A stretch of 64,000 nucleotides of DNA from Lascolabacillus massiliensis (GTDB lineage Bacteria; Bacteroidota; Bacteroidia; Bacteroidales; Dysgonomonadaceae): NCBI RefSeq assembly GCF_001282625.1, contig NZ_CTEJ01000002.1:312501-376500 (forward strand). Reading direction: 5' to 3'. Shown piece by piece: positions 1 through 9,869 of the stretch (positions are counted from its first letter, which is position 1; every line of letters begins with the position of its first letter). A program made the position numbers and the translations under genes. The notes beneath the pieces are model-generated. The model did no database searches, was not told the origin of the DNA, and was given only the letters and a program-made list of their open reading frames with translations.

Positions 1-1
1 A

Positions 2-1330
2 GAAGGCAGCCGTGAAGCTGTATTGATGCAACTGCAGACATTATCTGCATTTTTCTACTGGTTCGGACTTGATATGTTTGGTGGTGTACCTCTTTATACT
101 TCCACACAGGGAGATATTAAGCCACGTGCAACAGATGTTGAAACATTCGAATTCATCGATAGTCTTCTTACAGAAGCAATTCCACAGTTGCCTAAGAAAA
201 CTGTTCTTGGAGCACAGGAAACAGGTGCTATCAATCAGGCAGCAGCAGCTCTTTTAAAAGCTCGTCTCTATTTCAATGCAGAATCATACATCAGAAAAGA
301 TATGTATGCTGAAGCAGCAGCAATCTGTCAGGATATCATTGATGGAAAGTATGGCACTTATGCATTGGAAAATGAATGGACAAATATCTTCGGATTTGAT
401 AACGACCGTTCAACAGAGATAATCTGGTCTGTACCAAGTCAGAATGCAATCAGCGAAAGAAGTACCGGTCCACACTCCAATCACTACGGAATGGGCGAAT
501 ACTGGAGCAATGGAGAGATTGGAAACAGAAACAATGGTTACTGTCTCGTACCATCACTCGACGTAGAAGGCAAATCATATTTATATGGAAGCGACAATCC
601 AAGTTCAAAAGGCACATACCGCCTGGGAAGTCCTTTTGCCAAGTTCCACGAAGATGATGTTCGCAAACAGCTAAATGCATACGAAGGAGAAGGCAAATGG
701 CGCGGTATGTTCTATTTTGGAGAGATGATCAACCCTGTAACAGGTGCTGCATGTCATGGAGGAAACCGTCAGGTTAAACCTAATGAAGTATTGGTACTTG
801 TTGACCAGATTGCACGTATCACCCCACAGGCAGGAGCTGAAGTAGACCATGGAAAAGAAGGTGCACGCTGGGGAGAAGAGGCATCAGGTGTACGTCTGGC
901 TAAGTTCTCACCAACTCCATGGTTAACAGAGAAAACATTAAAGGGTAATCCTGATATACCTGTATTCAGACTTGCAGAAGCTTACTATATGTTAGCAGAA
1001 TGCAAATTACGTGCAGGTGACAAAGCTGCTGCAGCTAGTTTAATTAACACAGTACGCGAACGCTACTTCCCGGAAGGAGATCCGGATCCTGTAACTGCAA
1101 GCAACCTTGACGAATGGAGAATGCTGGATGAGTGGATGATTGAATTCATTGGCGAAGGTCGTCGTCGTACAGACCTTATCCGCTGGAACAAATACACTAC
1201 CGAATCATGGTGGGATAAACCAGCCGACGGACCAGGTAAAGCTCACTACAACCGCTTCCCAATTCCAATTCAGGCAATGGGTAGTAACCACCTGATTGAA
1301 CAGAACCCAGGATATGATACTGAGCAATAA
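2..1330 (+). CDS. SusD/RagB-family glycan-binding lipoprotein, 5' end missing
   Basis: This is the C-terminal three quarters of a SusD-like protein. The frame is open to the first base of the window, so the real start and lipoprotein signal lie outside; the first visible start-like codons (TTG at 23, ATG at 26) are internal. SusD proteins sit on the outer membrane and hand glycans to a SusC channel. The family pattern is visible: an early helix with FFYWFGLDMFGGVPL, a central sugar-facing region, the late LAEAYYMLAECKLRAG helix, the R-R-T-D-L-I-R-W motif near the end, and the PIP...NPGYD ending. The matching susC should lie just upstream. A strong terminator follows, so this is the last gene of its unit. 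Confidence 0.93.
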   Translation, partial: EGSREAVLMQLQTLSAFFYWFGLDMFGGVPLYTSTQGDIKPRATDVETFEFIDSLLTEAIPQLPKKTVLGAQETGAINQAAAALLKARLYFNAESYIRKDMYAEAAAICQDIIDGKYGTYALENEWTNIFGFDNDRSTEIIWSVPSQNAISERSTGPHSNHYGMGEYWSNGEIGNRNNGYCLVPSLDVEGKSYLYGSDNPSSKGTYRLGSPFAKFHEDDVRKQLNAYEGEGKWRGMFYFGEMINPVTGAACHGGNRQVKPNEVLVLVDQIARITPQAGAEVDHGKEGARWGEEASGVRLAKFSPTPWLTEKTLKGNPDIPVFRLAEAYYMLAECKLRAGDKAAAASLINTVRERYFPEGDPDPVTASNLDEWRMLDEWMIEFIGEGRRRTDLIRWNKYTTESWWDKPADGPGKAHYNRFPIPIQAMGSNHLIEQNPGYDTEQ

Positions 1331-1355
1331 TTAAAAGAAAGGTAATATAGTAATT

Positions 1356-1397
1356 AAAAAAGGTAAGCAAGATTAACTTGCTTACCTTTTTCTTTTT
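1356..1397 (+). terminator. Rho-independent terminator after the partial susD
   Basis: A perfect 15-bp inverted repeat (1357-1371 paired with 1377-1391) encloses a 5-base loop. A-rich and T-rich flanks mean it can work in both directions. It separates the + strand SusD unit from the - strand esterase. Confidence 0.9.
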
Positions 1398-1436
1398 AAT
1401 AGAATCTTATCAGTCAATCGACATTAATACTCTATA

Positions 1437-2312
1437 CTACTCAATCATCTTAATATCTCTCAGCCAAGATAAAACTCTGTGAGGCCATTCATTTACTGTA
1501 TGGCCGGTATTTCTTGCTCCATAGCCATGACCACCCGAAGGGTACAAATGCATTGCAGCAGGCACGTTTGCCTGCTTCAGAGCATAGTAGTAAAACAAGC
1601 TACTATCAATAAAACTTTTATCATCTTGTGTCTGTATCAGGATAGTTGGAGGGGTATTTGAATCCACTTTAAGTTCTGGCGAGATTTTAAAATTATCTGC
1701 TGAAAGATATGCAGGATACACCAAAACAGTAAAATCAGGTCGCAGGCTGACATCATCATAAGAGTCGATTCTCGGGTAAGTGCGACTGCTGTAGTTTGTG
1801 CTTGCCACAGCCGACAAATGAGCCCCTGCAGAGAAGCCCAATACACCTATCTTATCCGAATTTATATTCCACTCCTTAGCATGCGAGCGAGTATAAGCAA
1901 TTGCCCTCTGAACATCCTGCAGTGGAGCCTCATGCTTCTCCAGTCCCTCACGGCGAGGCACACGATACTTCACAAGCACACAGTTAACTCCATAGCTGTT
2001 AAACCTCTTACATATCTCAGTTCCCTCAAGATTATATGCCAAAATATTATATCCACCACCCGGGTTAACAATAATCGTCACACCTGAATTATTGTCCACT
2101 GGAGCCGGATAGAAAGTTAATGTAGGCTCACTCACATTACCAACACGCAAAACAGGACAACCTGCAACTTTATTGCCAGAGGCATCATCCACCTGTTTAA
2201 GCTTCACATTCTCTCCCGGTGCACCATTTGGGAACAGCAATATTTCTTTCTCCTGAGATAGTAAACTCATAGTTCCAACTAAGAATAAAAATAAAAATAG
2301 TGTATGTTTCAT
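1437..2312 (-). CDS. Secreted alpha/beta-hydrolase, acetylxylan-esterase-like
   Basis: A 291-residue protein with an N-terminal signal peptide (KHTLFLFLFLVGTMSLLS) followed by an alpha/beta-hydrolase domain. The oxyanion-loop PGGGY lies near residue 85, the nucleophile elbow is G-F-S161-A-G, an acid candidate is D230 or D231 in QTQDD, and the catalytic His is probably H262 in SGGHGYG. This arrangement is typical of Bacteroidetes family esterases that remove acetyl or feruloyl groups from xylan-type glycans. That specificity is inferred from the family. The gene stands alone, convergent with the partial susD, and could serve the same glycan locus in the periplasm. Confidence 0.85.
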   Translation of the reverse strand: MKHTLFLFLFLVGTMSLLSQEKEILLFPNGAPGENVKLKQVDDASGNKVAGCPVLRVGNVSEPTLTFYPAPVDNNSGVTIIVNPGGGYNILAYNLEGTEICKRFNSYGVNCVLVKYRVPRREGLEKHEAPLQDVQRAIAYTRSHAKEWNINSDKIGVLGFSAGAHLSAVASTNYSSRTYPRIDSYDDVSLRPDFTVLVYPAYLSADNFKISPELKVDSNTPPTILIQTQDDKSFIDSSLFYYYALKQANVPAAMHLYPSGGHGYGARNTGHTVNEWPHRVLSWLRDIKMIE

Positions 2313-2340
2313 AAAACCCGATTTTTAATAAATCAATCAA

Positions 2341-3057
2341 TTATACCAATTTAATAAGCTCCATCACCAAGAGTCCCACTGCTAATGCAATACTAAAACT
2401 AACCAACGTACCAATCAAAATGTATTCAGTCAGTTTTCTATCTTTCGACTCTTTTAAATCACCAAAGCGGAATACCGATTTTGCTGCCAGTAGAAACCCA
2501 ATTCCTTCCCAATGACCAGATACAATGAATATAAAAACGAGAAGACGTTCCAGCATACCAATGTATTTACCGGCATTACTCAGCGACTCCTCAATGCTAT
2601 CACTCAATGCCTCTGTCCATTTAGACATCAGTTCTCTGATCAGAATAGCAGAAACATAGGTCAGGAATACAATTGCAGATGCATAGATCCAGATATCACT
2701 ATTCTCAAACCATGATATAATATTCAAATCAGGTTTAAAGAATAAAATCCAAAGAACAAAAATAGTGATTATATGTAAAACTTGATCTGTTAAGAACCAT
2801 CCGGGTCTGTTACTATCTTTCTGAGCATACAACTTTATGGAATCAATAATAATATGCGAAACCATCACCAACAGGGCTAGAAACCAATAGCTTAAATCCC
2901 AAAGTACCAGCAAGACCAGCAATCCATGTATCAAACCATGCAGATAAAGCTTCAGAGACTTCGCCTTAATACGCTCTTTTTCTGCAACCCAAGCATTAGG
3001 CTGAATAATAAAATCCCCTATAAAATGAGCCAGCAAGAGCTTTATTATTATAATCAT
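2341..3057 (-). CDS. DUF3307 multi-pass membrane protein
   Basis: A 238-residue integral membrane protein with about six hydrophobic segments. The N-terminus (LLLAHFIGDFIIQP, then HGLIHGLL and SHIIIDSIKLY) shows the His/Asp pattern of the DUF3307 family, whose polar residues lie within the membrane helices. Function is unknown. Its start codon overlaps the stop of the upstream satD-like gene by 4 bp (3054-3057), so the two are almost certainly translated together. From what I know, SatD-DUF3307 pairing recurs in Bacteroidetes and Firmicutes, which suggests one two-component functional unit: a cytoplasmic nucleotide-cyclase-like protein and a membrane partner. Confidence 0.85.
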   Translation of the reverse strand: MIIIIKLLLAHFIGDFIIQPNAWVAEKERIKAKSLKLYLHGLIHGLLVLLVLWDLSYWFLALLVMVSHIIIDSIKLYAQKDSNRPGWFLTDQVLHIITIFVLWILFFKPDLNIISWFENSDIWIYASAIVFLTYVSAILIRELMSKWTEALSDSIEESLSNAGKYIGMLERLLVFIFIVSGHWEGIGFLLAAKSVFRFGDLKESKDRKLTEYILIGTLVSFSIALAVGLLVMELIKLV

Positions 3058-3671
3058 CCCAGCAATTTTTTAATCTTTTTCCTGTACATCCTTTCCACCT
3101 CAAGAATCTCATTCACATAAGCCCTGTTCCATCTGCCACTCACAGAATTCTGCTTAATGCCCAAACGCTTTCCAATCTCCTCCTGCGTCACATCAGGATT
3201 CCTGAGAACAATCTCCATCAACTCCGCCGATGGAACAGTCCATTTATTCATAAAGGTACCCGCCAGCTTAAGATATAGATTCATCTCCTCATCAAAATCC
3301 CCAAAAGAAGATCTTATCCCAAGCGTAATGTTCTCTTTGTCGAGCATATCAAATTTCTCACCAGAATATATAAATGCCTCCCCATTACTTTCCGATATAG
3401 ACTCACCAGAATAGGTCTTCACCCCTATCCCGATAGCCATACGCACATCAAGAGGCACAACCTTCTTAATAAGAGCCTTAATTTCCAAAGCCCTCTTAAG
3501 TGCATCCTCCGGATTCTTCACCTCAAGCTGAAAAAAATCGCCCCTCTCCAGATCCCAGTCACCCGGTCTCTTACCCCATTCATTCAACAGAGACTTAAGC
3601 GGAACCAACCATTCATCCTGATTCAAGACCTTCCTCGACGCTATTATATCACCTGTAATAACTGCTATCAT
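3054..3671 (-). CDS. SatD-family protein with C-terminal HTH
   Basis: A 205-residue cytoplasmic protein. The N-terminal half has the SatD-family pattern: a first strand ending in T-G-D8, a R-G-D45-F-F turn, and a V-R-M-A-I-G-I-G strand. Two acidic residues in those positions resemble the metal-binding acids of palm/nucleotide-cyclase folds (my inference). The C-terminal ~50 residues hold a helix-turn-helix (TQEEIGKRLGIKQNSVSGRW) and a basic tail. The gene is preceded by palindromic sites in the first 60 bp upstream, so autoregulation by the HTH is likely. It is the first gene of a two-gene operon with DUF3307. Its first seven codons lie inside a 107-bp repeat that recurs at 10134-10240. Confidence 0.8.
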   Translation of the reverse strand: MIAVITGDIIASRKVLNQDEWLVPLKSLLNEWGKRPGDWDLERGDFFQLEVKNPEDALKRALEIKALIKKVVPLDVRMAIGIGVKTYSGESISESNGEAFIYSGEKFDMLDKENITLGIRSSFGDFDEEMNLYLKLAGTFMNKWTVPSAELMEIVLRNPDVTQEEIGKRLGIKQNSVSGRWNRAYVNEILEVERMYRKKIKKLLG

Positions 3672-3757
3672 GATGCGAATATCGTTTAAAATAACGATAT
3701 ATCAAAATATCATTTAAATAAACGATAAAATGAAATATCGTGAAATAACTATGCTTA
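3651..3757. repeat. Left 107-bp direct repeat flanking the RM operon
   Basis: Matches 10134-10240 in the same orientation at 104 of 107 positions (offset 6483). The segment runs from codon 7 of satD through its promoter region. The right copy ends in the stop codon of the Gfo/Idh gene. Before the insertion, satD therefore probably lay directly downstream of that gene, with one copy of this segment between them. Confidence 0.95.
3679..3740 (-). promoter_or_regulatory. Palindromic operator array upstream of satD
   Basis: Three overlapping inverted repeats share the half-site TATCGTT/AACGATA. The first is a perfect 8-bp pair around a 6-base spacer (3679-3700). The second is an 8-bp pair with one mismatch and a 4-base spacer (3708-3727). 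The third is a 5-bp CGATA/TATCG pair (3723-3740). They sit 8-70 bp upstream of the satD start, where a repressor would block transcription. The HTH of SatD is the natural candidate, but binding is inferred. Confidence 0.6.
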
Positions 3758-3758
3758 A

Positions 3759-6700
3759 TTATAATTTGCCTCCAACCCCTTTATACTTTTCTACGAACTT
3801 AACTAACTTTTGAAATACACTTTGTTTTTTTGTCAAGTATTGAGGATTTAAAGGACTCATTTTTGGTAAAAGCGCATTTAGTTCTGTTCCTTTTTCGCTT
3901 GCATATTCTCGCTTCAAGGAATATGTTATGTAACGCTTTGCTGCTTCTTCATTTAGATTTTCTTCTGTGATTAATTCCCGTGCTTCCGCTTTCTGTTTGT
4001 TTTGAGCAAATACAAAAAATGAATCTATCACATTCGCTTTATCTTGAAGTGTATCAAGGTCGGTCTCGTTAATGAAATCAACAACCAAACTCTCTTTTGC
4101 TCTGTTGCCTACGCTTGCACGAATAACCCTACGAATTTCATCAATTAAGTCAGCTTTATTTTTGGTTTTCTTGTTATGTTCAAAAATCAATTCAAGAATG
4201 TAGTCAAGGTTTATTTCTTGCGATTTTAATAAGTCAACTTCAAAAACAACATCGTCCCAGTCAATTGTAGATTCTTCTGACTCTTTGCCGCTCTTCTCCT
4301 GTCTTAACCAGTCGCGAATATCATTGTAAGTTGAACGGTAATCCTGAACAATCCTCTCATTGAGCAATTCAATTTTCAGCATTACTACAATATCCTCATC
4401 TGTTACAAAATGAGCCTTTTTAAACTCTTCAATTGCCTCCGGATTGTTTATATCAATTGCATGAAGTGCTTTAAGGTGGTTAAATTCATCGTAGTTTTGT
4501 AGAATGTTTTCAATTCTCAAATACTCCCCGAATAGTTTTACAAATTCCTTTTTGTCTTTCTCTTTTACGATTCCGTCTGGATTAGGGAATTTCTCATTTA
4601 ACTCTTTTACTACTTCAATGTAACCTCTACGAGCTTCTCCTGTGGCTATATCCGTAAAACCTTCTAAATACTCTTTGTAACTCTTTTCAAGAACTACATT
4701 TTTTGTATTACTATCTCCAAACAGCGTAATAGCATCAATGGTTGCTAGCTCTAAATCACGGAATGTTACAATGTTTCCAAAGGTCTTCGTGGCATCATAA
4801 ATTCGGTTTGTTCTCGAAAAGGCTTGAATCAAACCGTGATAACGTAAATTCTTGTCAACAAACAATGTATTTAGTGTTGGAGCATCAAAGCCAGTTAAGA
4901 ACATTCCAACCACAATGAGTAAGTCAACCTCTTTGTTTTTTACACGTTTGGCAAGGTCGCGATAATAATTCTGAAATTCATTGCTATCAACGCTATAACT
5001 TGTTTTGAACATTGCGTTATAGTCATTGATTGCTTTAGTTAAAAACTCCTTGGCAGTAACATCCATTGCCGAAGGCTCAAAAGTCTCATCAGCTATTTCA
5101 CCTATTGCACTCTGCTCTTCGTTTGCTGCAAAAGAGAAGATTGTCGCAATTTTTAAAGGTTTGTCGCTCTCTTTTTGCAAGTCGTTTAATTCATCATAAT
5201 AGCATTTGGCTGCATCCACACTGCTTACGGCAAACATTGCATTAAACCCTTTGTTGCTTCCCTGAGTCCTATGCGTTTTTATTCTGAAATTCTGTAAAAT
5301 GTACTGAGATATTTCTTTGATGCGTTCCGGATGAAGCAATGCTTTTTTGTTTTCTGCCGCATTCAGTTTTTTTTCGTCTTGTTCTCTTTCGATGTTTTTA
5401 AACTTAGGACGAACGTCATTATAGTCAACTTTGAATTTTAGTACTTTTTCATCTCTAATAGCATCTGTTATTACATAAGCGTGCAATTCACGACCAAAAA
5501 CACTTGCGGTAGTTTCTGCACCTAAAGCATTTTGCGGGAAAATAGGTGTTCCTGTAAAACCAAATTGATAATACTTTTTGAATTTCTTCTTTAAATTCTT
5601 TTGAGCCTCACCAAACTGCGAACGATGACACTCATCAAAAATGAAAACAACTTGCTTTTGATAAATCGCTAAATCACTCTCACTCTTCATGAGGTTATTT
5701 AACTTTTGTATAGTTGTTACTATAATCCTATTATCGTCTTTTTCTATATTTCGCTTTAAACCTGCTGTACTTTCTGAACCGTTCACACTATCGGGAGAAA
5801 ATCGCTGATATTCCTTCATAGTTTGATAGTCCAAATCTTTACGGTCAACTACAAAGAATACTTTATCAATAAAATCCAATTGCGTGGCTAAACGTGCCGC
5901 TTTAAAACTAGTAAGCGTTTTGCCGGAACCTGTTGTGTGCCATATATAACCACCACTTTCTGGCTTAGACCAGTTTTTAGCCTTATATGAACTTTCAATT
6001 TTCCACAACATTCTTTCCGTAGCTGCAATTTGATACGGTCTCATAATTAAAAGTGTATCGCTTGTATCAAAAACCGAATAGGTTAGCAATACATTCAACA
6101 ATACTCTTTTTTCAAAAAATGTTGCTGTAAAATCTTTTAGATCTTTTATCAGCATATTGTCAGCTTTTGCCCAATTCATGGTAAAGTCAAAGCTGTTCTT
6201 GTCACGTTTTATAGTGTTCGCAAAATAACGGGTATCCGTACCGTTCGAAATAACAAAAAGCTGTATGTATTTAAATAATGAATTTTGGCTATTTAAACTC
6301 TCCTTGCTGTATCGGTGAACTTGATTAAATGCTTCACGAATAGCAACACCTCGTTTTTTTAATTCAACCTGAACCAATGGCAAACCATTTACTAGGATGG
6401 TTACATCATAGCGATTGGCATGATAACCTTTCTGTTCAAATTGTGATATTACCTGTACTTTATTTCGTGTGACATTTTTTTTATCAACCAAGTAGATATT
6501 TTGAATATGCCCATCATCAAAAACGAAATCGTAGATATAGTCGTTGTGGATTTTTCTTGTTTTCTCAACAAGGTTATCGCTTGGTTTGTCCAAATATTCT
6601 TCCACGAAACGAGTCCATTCACCATCCGAAAATTCCATATTGTTAAGCGATTGCAATTGCATTCTCACATTCTCCAACATCGCTTTTTGCGTAGTTATGT

Positions 6701-6866
6701 TTGTTGGATTTTCATAACCTTGATTGATTAGGTCTTGAATAAATTCTTTTTCAAGTGCTGCCTCGGTTTGATAAACAGCAGGTGCCTCATTCACCTCAGT
6801 ATACTTGGTGAATTTATCCAACACAATAAAGTTGTTTGATTCTGCTATGGTTTTATACTGTGACAT
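3759..6866 (-). CDS. hsdR: Type I restriction endonuclease, motor/nuclease subunit
   Basis: A 1035-residue HsdR that cuts unmodified DNA after ATP-driven translocation in the HsdR2M2S1 complex. The N-terminal nuclease domain has D154 and E168-L-K170 (the D...ExK catalytic set). The helicase core has Walker A H-T-T-G-S-G-K316-T, Walker B D411-E-C-H, and motif III GFTGTP. Length and motifs are normal, so the subunit looks functional. Its stop is one base from the left 107-bp repeat, placing it at the extreme 3' edge of the inserted block. Upstream, its start overlaps the end of a broken ATPase gene, not hsdS, so the normal spacing to hsdS has been altered. Confidence 0.96.
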   Translation of the reverse strand: MSQYKTIAESNNFIVLDKFTKYTEVNEAPAVYQTEAALEKEFIQDLINQGYENPTNITTQKAMLENVRMQLQSLNNMEFSDGEWTRFVEEYLDKPSDNLVEKTRKIHNDYIYDFVFDDGHIQNIYLVDKKNVTRNKVQVISQFEQKGYHANRYDVTILVNGLPLVQVELKKRGVAIREAFNQVHRYSKESLNSQNSLFKYIQLFVISNGTDTRYFANTIKRDKNSFDFTMNWAKADNMLIKDLKDFTATFFEKRVLLNVLLTYSVFDTSDTLLIMRPYQIAATERMLWKIESSYKAKNWSKPESGGYIWHTTGSGKTLTSFKAARLATQLDFIDKVFFVVDRKDLDYQTMKEYQRFSPDSVNGSESTAGLKRNIEKDDNRIIVTTIQKLNNLMKSESDLAIYQKQVVFIFDECHRSQFGEAQKNLKKKFKKYYQFGFTGTPIFPQNALGAETTASVFGRELHAYVITDAIRDEKVLKFKVDYNDVRPKFKNIEREQDEKKLNAAENKKALLHPERIKEISQYILQNFRIKTHRTQGSNKGFNAMFAVSSVDAAKCYYDELNDLQKESDKPLKIATIFSFAANEEQSAIGEIADETFEPSAMDVTAKEFLTKAINDYNAMFKTSYSVDSNEFQNYYRDLAKRVKNKEVDLLIVVGMFLTGFDAPTLNTLFVDKNLRYHGLIQAFSRTNRIYDATKTFGNIVTFRDLELATIDAITLFGDSNTKNVVLEKSYKEYLEGFTDIATGEARRGYIEVVKELNEKFPNPDGIVKEKDKKEFVKLFGEYLRIENILQNYDEFNHLKALHAIDINNPEAIEEFKKAHFVTDEDIVVMLKIELLNERIVQDYRSTYNDIRDWLRQEKSGKESEESTIDWDDVVFEVDLLKSQEINLDYILELIFEHNKKTKNKADLIDEIRRVIRASVGNRAKESLVVDFINETDLDTLQDKANVIDSFFVFAQNKQKAEARELITEENLNEEAAKRYITYSLKREYASEKGTELNALLPKMSPLNPQYLTKKQSVFQKLVKFVEKYKGVGGKL

Positions 6867-7056
6867 TTTGTTCCGTTGTACTTGTATTTATTCTCGACCT
6901 GATGACGTAAATTCTGTTCAAGTTCTTTTGGGGCTATCAACTGTTTATATTCACTAAACAAACAAGTATTACCAGAGCCATTAAAGCATAGATTAGCTGC
7001 ACTTTTTTATCGGCGTCTCTTAGTGTTTGTGCTATTACTGTTAACGACTGTCCCAT
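6845..7056 (-). pseudogene. Remnant of a PrrC-like anticodon-nuclease/AAA ATPase gene
   Basis: Between hsdS and hsdR a short reading frame starts at 7056 with MGQSLTVIAQTLRDADKKVQ. This resembles, from memory, the N-terminus of PrrC-type ATPases. After LIYA a one-base deletion breaks the frame. In the next frame it resumes as FNGSGNTCLFSEYKQLIAPK and runs to a stop at 6845. FNGSGNT is a decayed Walker A (intact proteins have FNGTGKT), so the key Lys is also lost. Only about 70 residues survive; the rest is deleted up to the hsdR start. In the E. coli Prr system prrC occupies exactly this slot, where it cleaves tRNA when the RM complex is inhibited by a phage. Confidence 0.65.
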
Positions 7057-7057
7057 A

Positions 7058-8242
7058 TTATGCCTTTAGATTATCTTTTGGAAATGAGAGTAACATATCT
7101 CGGTAGTATTCATATTGCTTTTTTCTCAGCTCTATCTCTTTAGGGAGACCTTCACTTATTGAAGTCGTGAGAGTATCGAATTTGTCGAGGATGGAAACGA
7201 TGCGGGCTTGTTCAGCAAGAGACTTTTCAGGGTTATTAGGATATGGAATAGGTATTTGTGTGTTTTTGATGTTATCGTTATAAAGACGTTTGATGACCCC
7301 TCCGTCTGAAATATTCCAATTTGCTACTTGATAGAAGTAAAATAAATATTTATTCAAGACCTTACTTTCGTCATTCTCTAACCAAACAATATTACTATCT
7401 TGAAAATATGCCTCTTCTCCATTAAAAATTACTGACCTACCAATTGTGCCACTGGCAGAGATTAGAACTTCACCGACTCTAGGATAGTTGTATTTTTCTC
7501 TATACTCATCGAATGTTTCGCGTGAAATATATGAATCAGGTTCTTTCCCAAAAGTTCCAATTTTAAAAAATGGAATATCACCTGAGTCCGACGTTTGGTT
7601 TTTAAATATTCGCTTACACATCCGAACTTCTCCAACCCAGCCCAAGGTCTTCCACTCTACATCTCCCTCTTCAAAACTTAACAACTTCTCCCGATAATAA
7701 TTATACTGTTTTTTACGAGCTGTAAGCTCTGCTGTAAGCTCTGCTGTAAGCTCTGTGAAACTATCCAAGATGCGAACAATTTCTTTTTGAACAGAGAGGG
7801 GCGGGATGGGGATTTGGAATTTATCGGTATCAGGTGTCGAAATTTGTGGCATTTGCATTCTGCCACCAATATTCTGAAAATAAGGCTCATTAATCCTTAG
7901 GTAGTGATATACGAATTTGATATCAATATTTTCATTTTTGGAATGATAAGACCACATTTCGTTTTTATGGGAAAACGGCTTATCATAATACTCAAACTCA
8001 ATGATGCCACGAGATTTCACTATAACAGAAGGTTCTCTATTTATGTCTTTGTCAGGTATGTCTTTATAATCAACAAAAGCAACAGTTTTACCTCCTGCAA
8101 ATATTTTCAAAGGAGCACCATCCTTGTGCAATATTTTCATTTGTCCAGCTGTAATACTTGTTCCTTTTGTGCGTACAAGAACTTGCCCCAAAGCCTTCCA
8201 CTCCACCTCAACACCATTCAACAATTTCTCTAAATAACTCAT
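7058..8242 (-). CDS. hsdS: Type I RM specificity subunit
   Basis: A 394-residue HsdS with two target-recognition domains, each followed by a conserved helix. The central helix (about residues 150-193) contains three ELTA repeats (164-175) before [15 protein letters not shown]. The C-terminal helix has the matching [15 protein letters not shown]. HsdS sets the bipartite DNA target for both methylation and cleavage. The ELTA repeats resemble the TAEL repeats of EcoR124, whose copy number sets the length of the non-specific spacer. The start overlaps the hsdM stop by 4 bp (8239-8242), indicating coupled translation. Confidence 0.95.
   Translation of the reverse strand: MSYLEKLLNGVEVEWKALGQVLVRTKGTSITAGQMKILHKDGAPLKIFAGGKTVAFVDYKDIPDKDINREPSVIVKSRGIIEFEYYDKPFSHKNEMWSYHSKNENIDIKFVYHYLRINEPYFQNIGGRMQMPQISTPDTDKFQIPIPPLSVQKEIVRILDSFTELTAELTAELTARKKQYNYYREKLLSFEEGDVEWKTLGWVGEVRMCKRIFKNQTSDSGDIPFFKIGTFGKEPDSYISRETFDEYREKYNYPRVGEVLISASGTIGRSVIFNGEEAYFQDSNIVWLENDESKVLNKYLFYFYQVANWNISDGGVIKRLYNDNIKNTQIPIPYPNNPEKSLAEQARIVSILDKFDTLTTSISEGLPKEIELRKKQYEYYRDMLLSFPKDNLKA
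7719..7754 (-). repeat. Three perfect 12-bp tandem repeats within hsdS
   Basis: Three identical copies of GCTGTAAGCTCT (7719-7730, 7731-7742, 7743-7754) encode ELTA x3 in the central spacer helix of HsdS. Because each unit is four codons, slippage would keep the frame and lengthen or shorten the helix that separates the two recognition domains. Confidence 0.95.
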
Positions 8243-9786
8243 GCTTCAATTTCTTTAATAATGTTATCAATATCAGCACGCAGTGCATTTATTTTAGCCA
8301 CTGTTTTGGCTATTTCATTATTCAATTCTTCAATATCTACTTTTTCCCTAGTGTCTTTGGCTTCAACATAAGAACTTACAGAAAGATTGTAATTATTCTC
8401 AGCAATTTTGTCATTGTCAATGAAAATCGCCACGTGTGCCACATCTTCTTTCTTATCAAAGATTTGTATTATCTTATTAATGTGTTTGTCTTCCAGCACG
8501 TTGTTGTTTGTGGCTTTCTTAAAGAAATCGTCACCAGTAGCATCGATAAATTGTGTTTTAGTGTCGGTTTTGTGTTTGGATAACACCAAAATATTTACTG
8601 CAATAGAAGTTCCATAGAATAAGTTTGGAGCAAGAGAGATAACGGTTTCAACAAAGTTATTATCTACCAAATATTTTCTGATTTTTTGTTCTGCACCGCC
8701 ACGATAAAAAATACCGGGAAAACAAACAATTGCTGCCCTCCCTTTACTAGATAAATAACTTAAAGCATGAAGTACAAAAGCAAAATCAGCTTTTGATTTG
8801 GGTGCCAACACACCTGCAGGAGCAAAACGGTCGTCATTAATTAGTGTTGGGTCATCATTACCAATCCATTTGATAGAATAAGGAGGATTTGAAACGATAG
8901 CATCAAAAGGTTTTTCATCGCCATAATGAGGGTCAATGAGTGTATTTCCAAGTGCAATATTAAACTTGTCGTAGTTGATGTTGTGCAAAAACATATTCAT
9001 ACGAGCCAAGTTGTACGTGGTGGGGTTCACTTCTTGCCCATAGAAACCTTCTTCAATAATATGATTGTCGAAATGCTTCTTAGCTTGCAACAGTAAAGAA
9101 CCCGAACCACAGGCAGGGTCGTAAATCTTGTTTACTTTGTCTTGCTTGTGCATCGCCAATTGTGCAATGAGTTTGGATACGTTTTGAGGTGTAAAAAACT
9201 CACCTCCTGATTTTCCTGCATTGGCTGCATAATTGGAAATCAAAAACTCATATGCATCACCAAACAAGTCAATATGATTATCTTCAAAATTTCCAAAATC
9301 AAGTTCTTCAATTCCTTTCAATACTTTAGCCAAAGTACTGTTTTTGGCTTCAACGGTGTTACCTAATCGAGTGCTTGTGGTGTCAAAGTCGGCAAACAAA
9401 CCTTTAATTTCGGATTCTGAGGGATAGCCATTGGCAGAACTTTCAATTGCATCAAAAATTGCTTTTAAGTCTGTATTTAGGTTAGGGTTGGTGTTAGCTG
9501 TTTTGGCAACATTTACAAAAAGTTGGCTTGGATAAATGAAGTAGCCTTTTGTTTTAATCGCATCGTCTTTTATTTCAGGTGTAATCACATCATCAGAAAG
9601 GCTTGCATAATTAATGTTTTCATCTCCACCTTTCATATAATTGGCAAAATTTTCACTGATGAAACGATAGAACAGCGTACCCAATACAAACTGTTTAAAG
9701 TCCCATCCATCTACCGAGCCTCGGACTTCGTTGGCTATTTTCCATATCTTGTTTTGTAGTTCTTGTCGTTGTATTATGCTTGTCAT
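8239..9786 (-). CDS. hsdM: Type I RM DNA adenine methyltransferase subunit
   Basis: A 515-residue HsdM that methylates adenine in the HsdS-defined target. It has an N-terminal helical domain, GEFFTP (195-200), the AdoMet-binding motif D223-P-A-C-G-S-G, and the catalytic N300-P-P-Y. The C-terminal helix is coiled-coil-like and should pack on HsdS. It is the first intact gene of the operon hsdM-hsdS-(ATPase remnant)-hsdR. A TAnnTTTG promoter box lies about 80 bp upstream, and a duplicated satD-type promoter points toward it from 10.15-10.24 kb. Confidence 0.96.
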   Translation of the reverse strand: MTSIIQRQELQNKIWKIANEVRGSVDGWDFKQFVLGTLFYRFISENFANYMKGGDENINYASLSDDVITPEIKDDAIKTKGYFIYPSQLFVNVAKTANTNPNLNTDLKAIFDAIESSANGYPSESEIKGLFADFDTTSTRLGNTVEAKNSTLAKVLKGIEELDFGNFEDNHIDLFGDAYEFLISNYAANAGKSGGEFFTPQNVSKLIAQLAMHKQDKVNKIYDPACGSGSLLLQAKKHFDNHIIEEGFYGQEVNPTTYNLARMNMFLHNINYDKFNIALGNTLIDPHYGDEKPFDAIVSNPPYSIKWIGNDDPTLINDDRFAPAGVLAPKSKADFAFVLHALSYLSSKGRAAIVCFPGIFYRGGAEQKIRKYLVDNNFVETVISLAPNLFYGTSIAVNILVLSKHKTDTKTQFIDATGDDFFKKATNNNVLEDKHINKIIQIFDKKEDVAHVAIFIDNDKIAENNYNLSVSSYVEAKDTREKVDIEELNNEIAKTVAKINALRADIDNIIKEIEA

Positions 9787-9797
9787 TTTATCTCTTT

Positions 9798-9857
9798 CTA
9801 AAATTCTTGTGGTTTCACTCCTAATATTTTGGCAATTTCAAAAAAACTTCAATTCTT
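9798..9857 (-). pseudogene. Tail of an XRE-type HTH regulator, frameshifted
   Basis: Just upstream of hsdM, reading the - strand and removing one T from a run of seven, the sequence gives [20 protein letters not shown] followed by a stop at 9798. This looks like the last helix of an XRE/HTH_3 regulator, the kind often found as a controller before type I RM operons. No start or N-terminal half is present, so only a fragment survives. The assignment rests on about 20 residues. Confidence 0.4.
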
Positions 9858-9861
9858 GGCG

Positions 9862-9869
9862 CAAAGATA
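9862..9869 (-). promoter_or_regulatory. Possible hsdM promoter -7 box
   Basis: TATCTTTG on the - strand fits the Bacteroidetes -7 consensus TAnnTTTG about 80 bp before the hsdM start. No convincing -33 TTTG is seen, so support is partial. Confidence 0.4.

Noticed and set aside
3651..3757. Transposon target-site duplication of an IS
   Set aside because: At 107 bp it is far too long for an IS target duplication, and no transposase or terminal inverted repeats lie at the borders.
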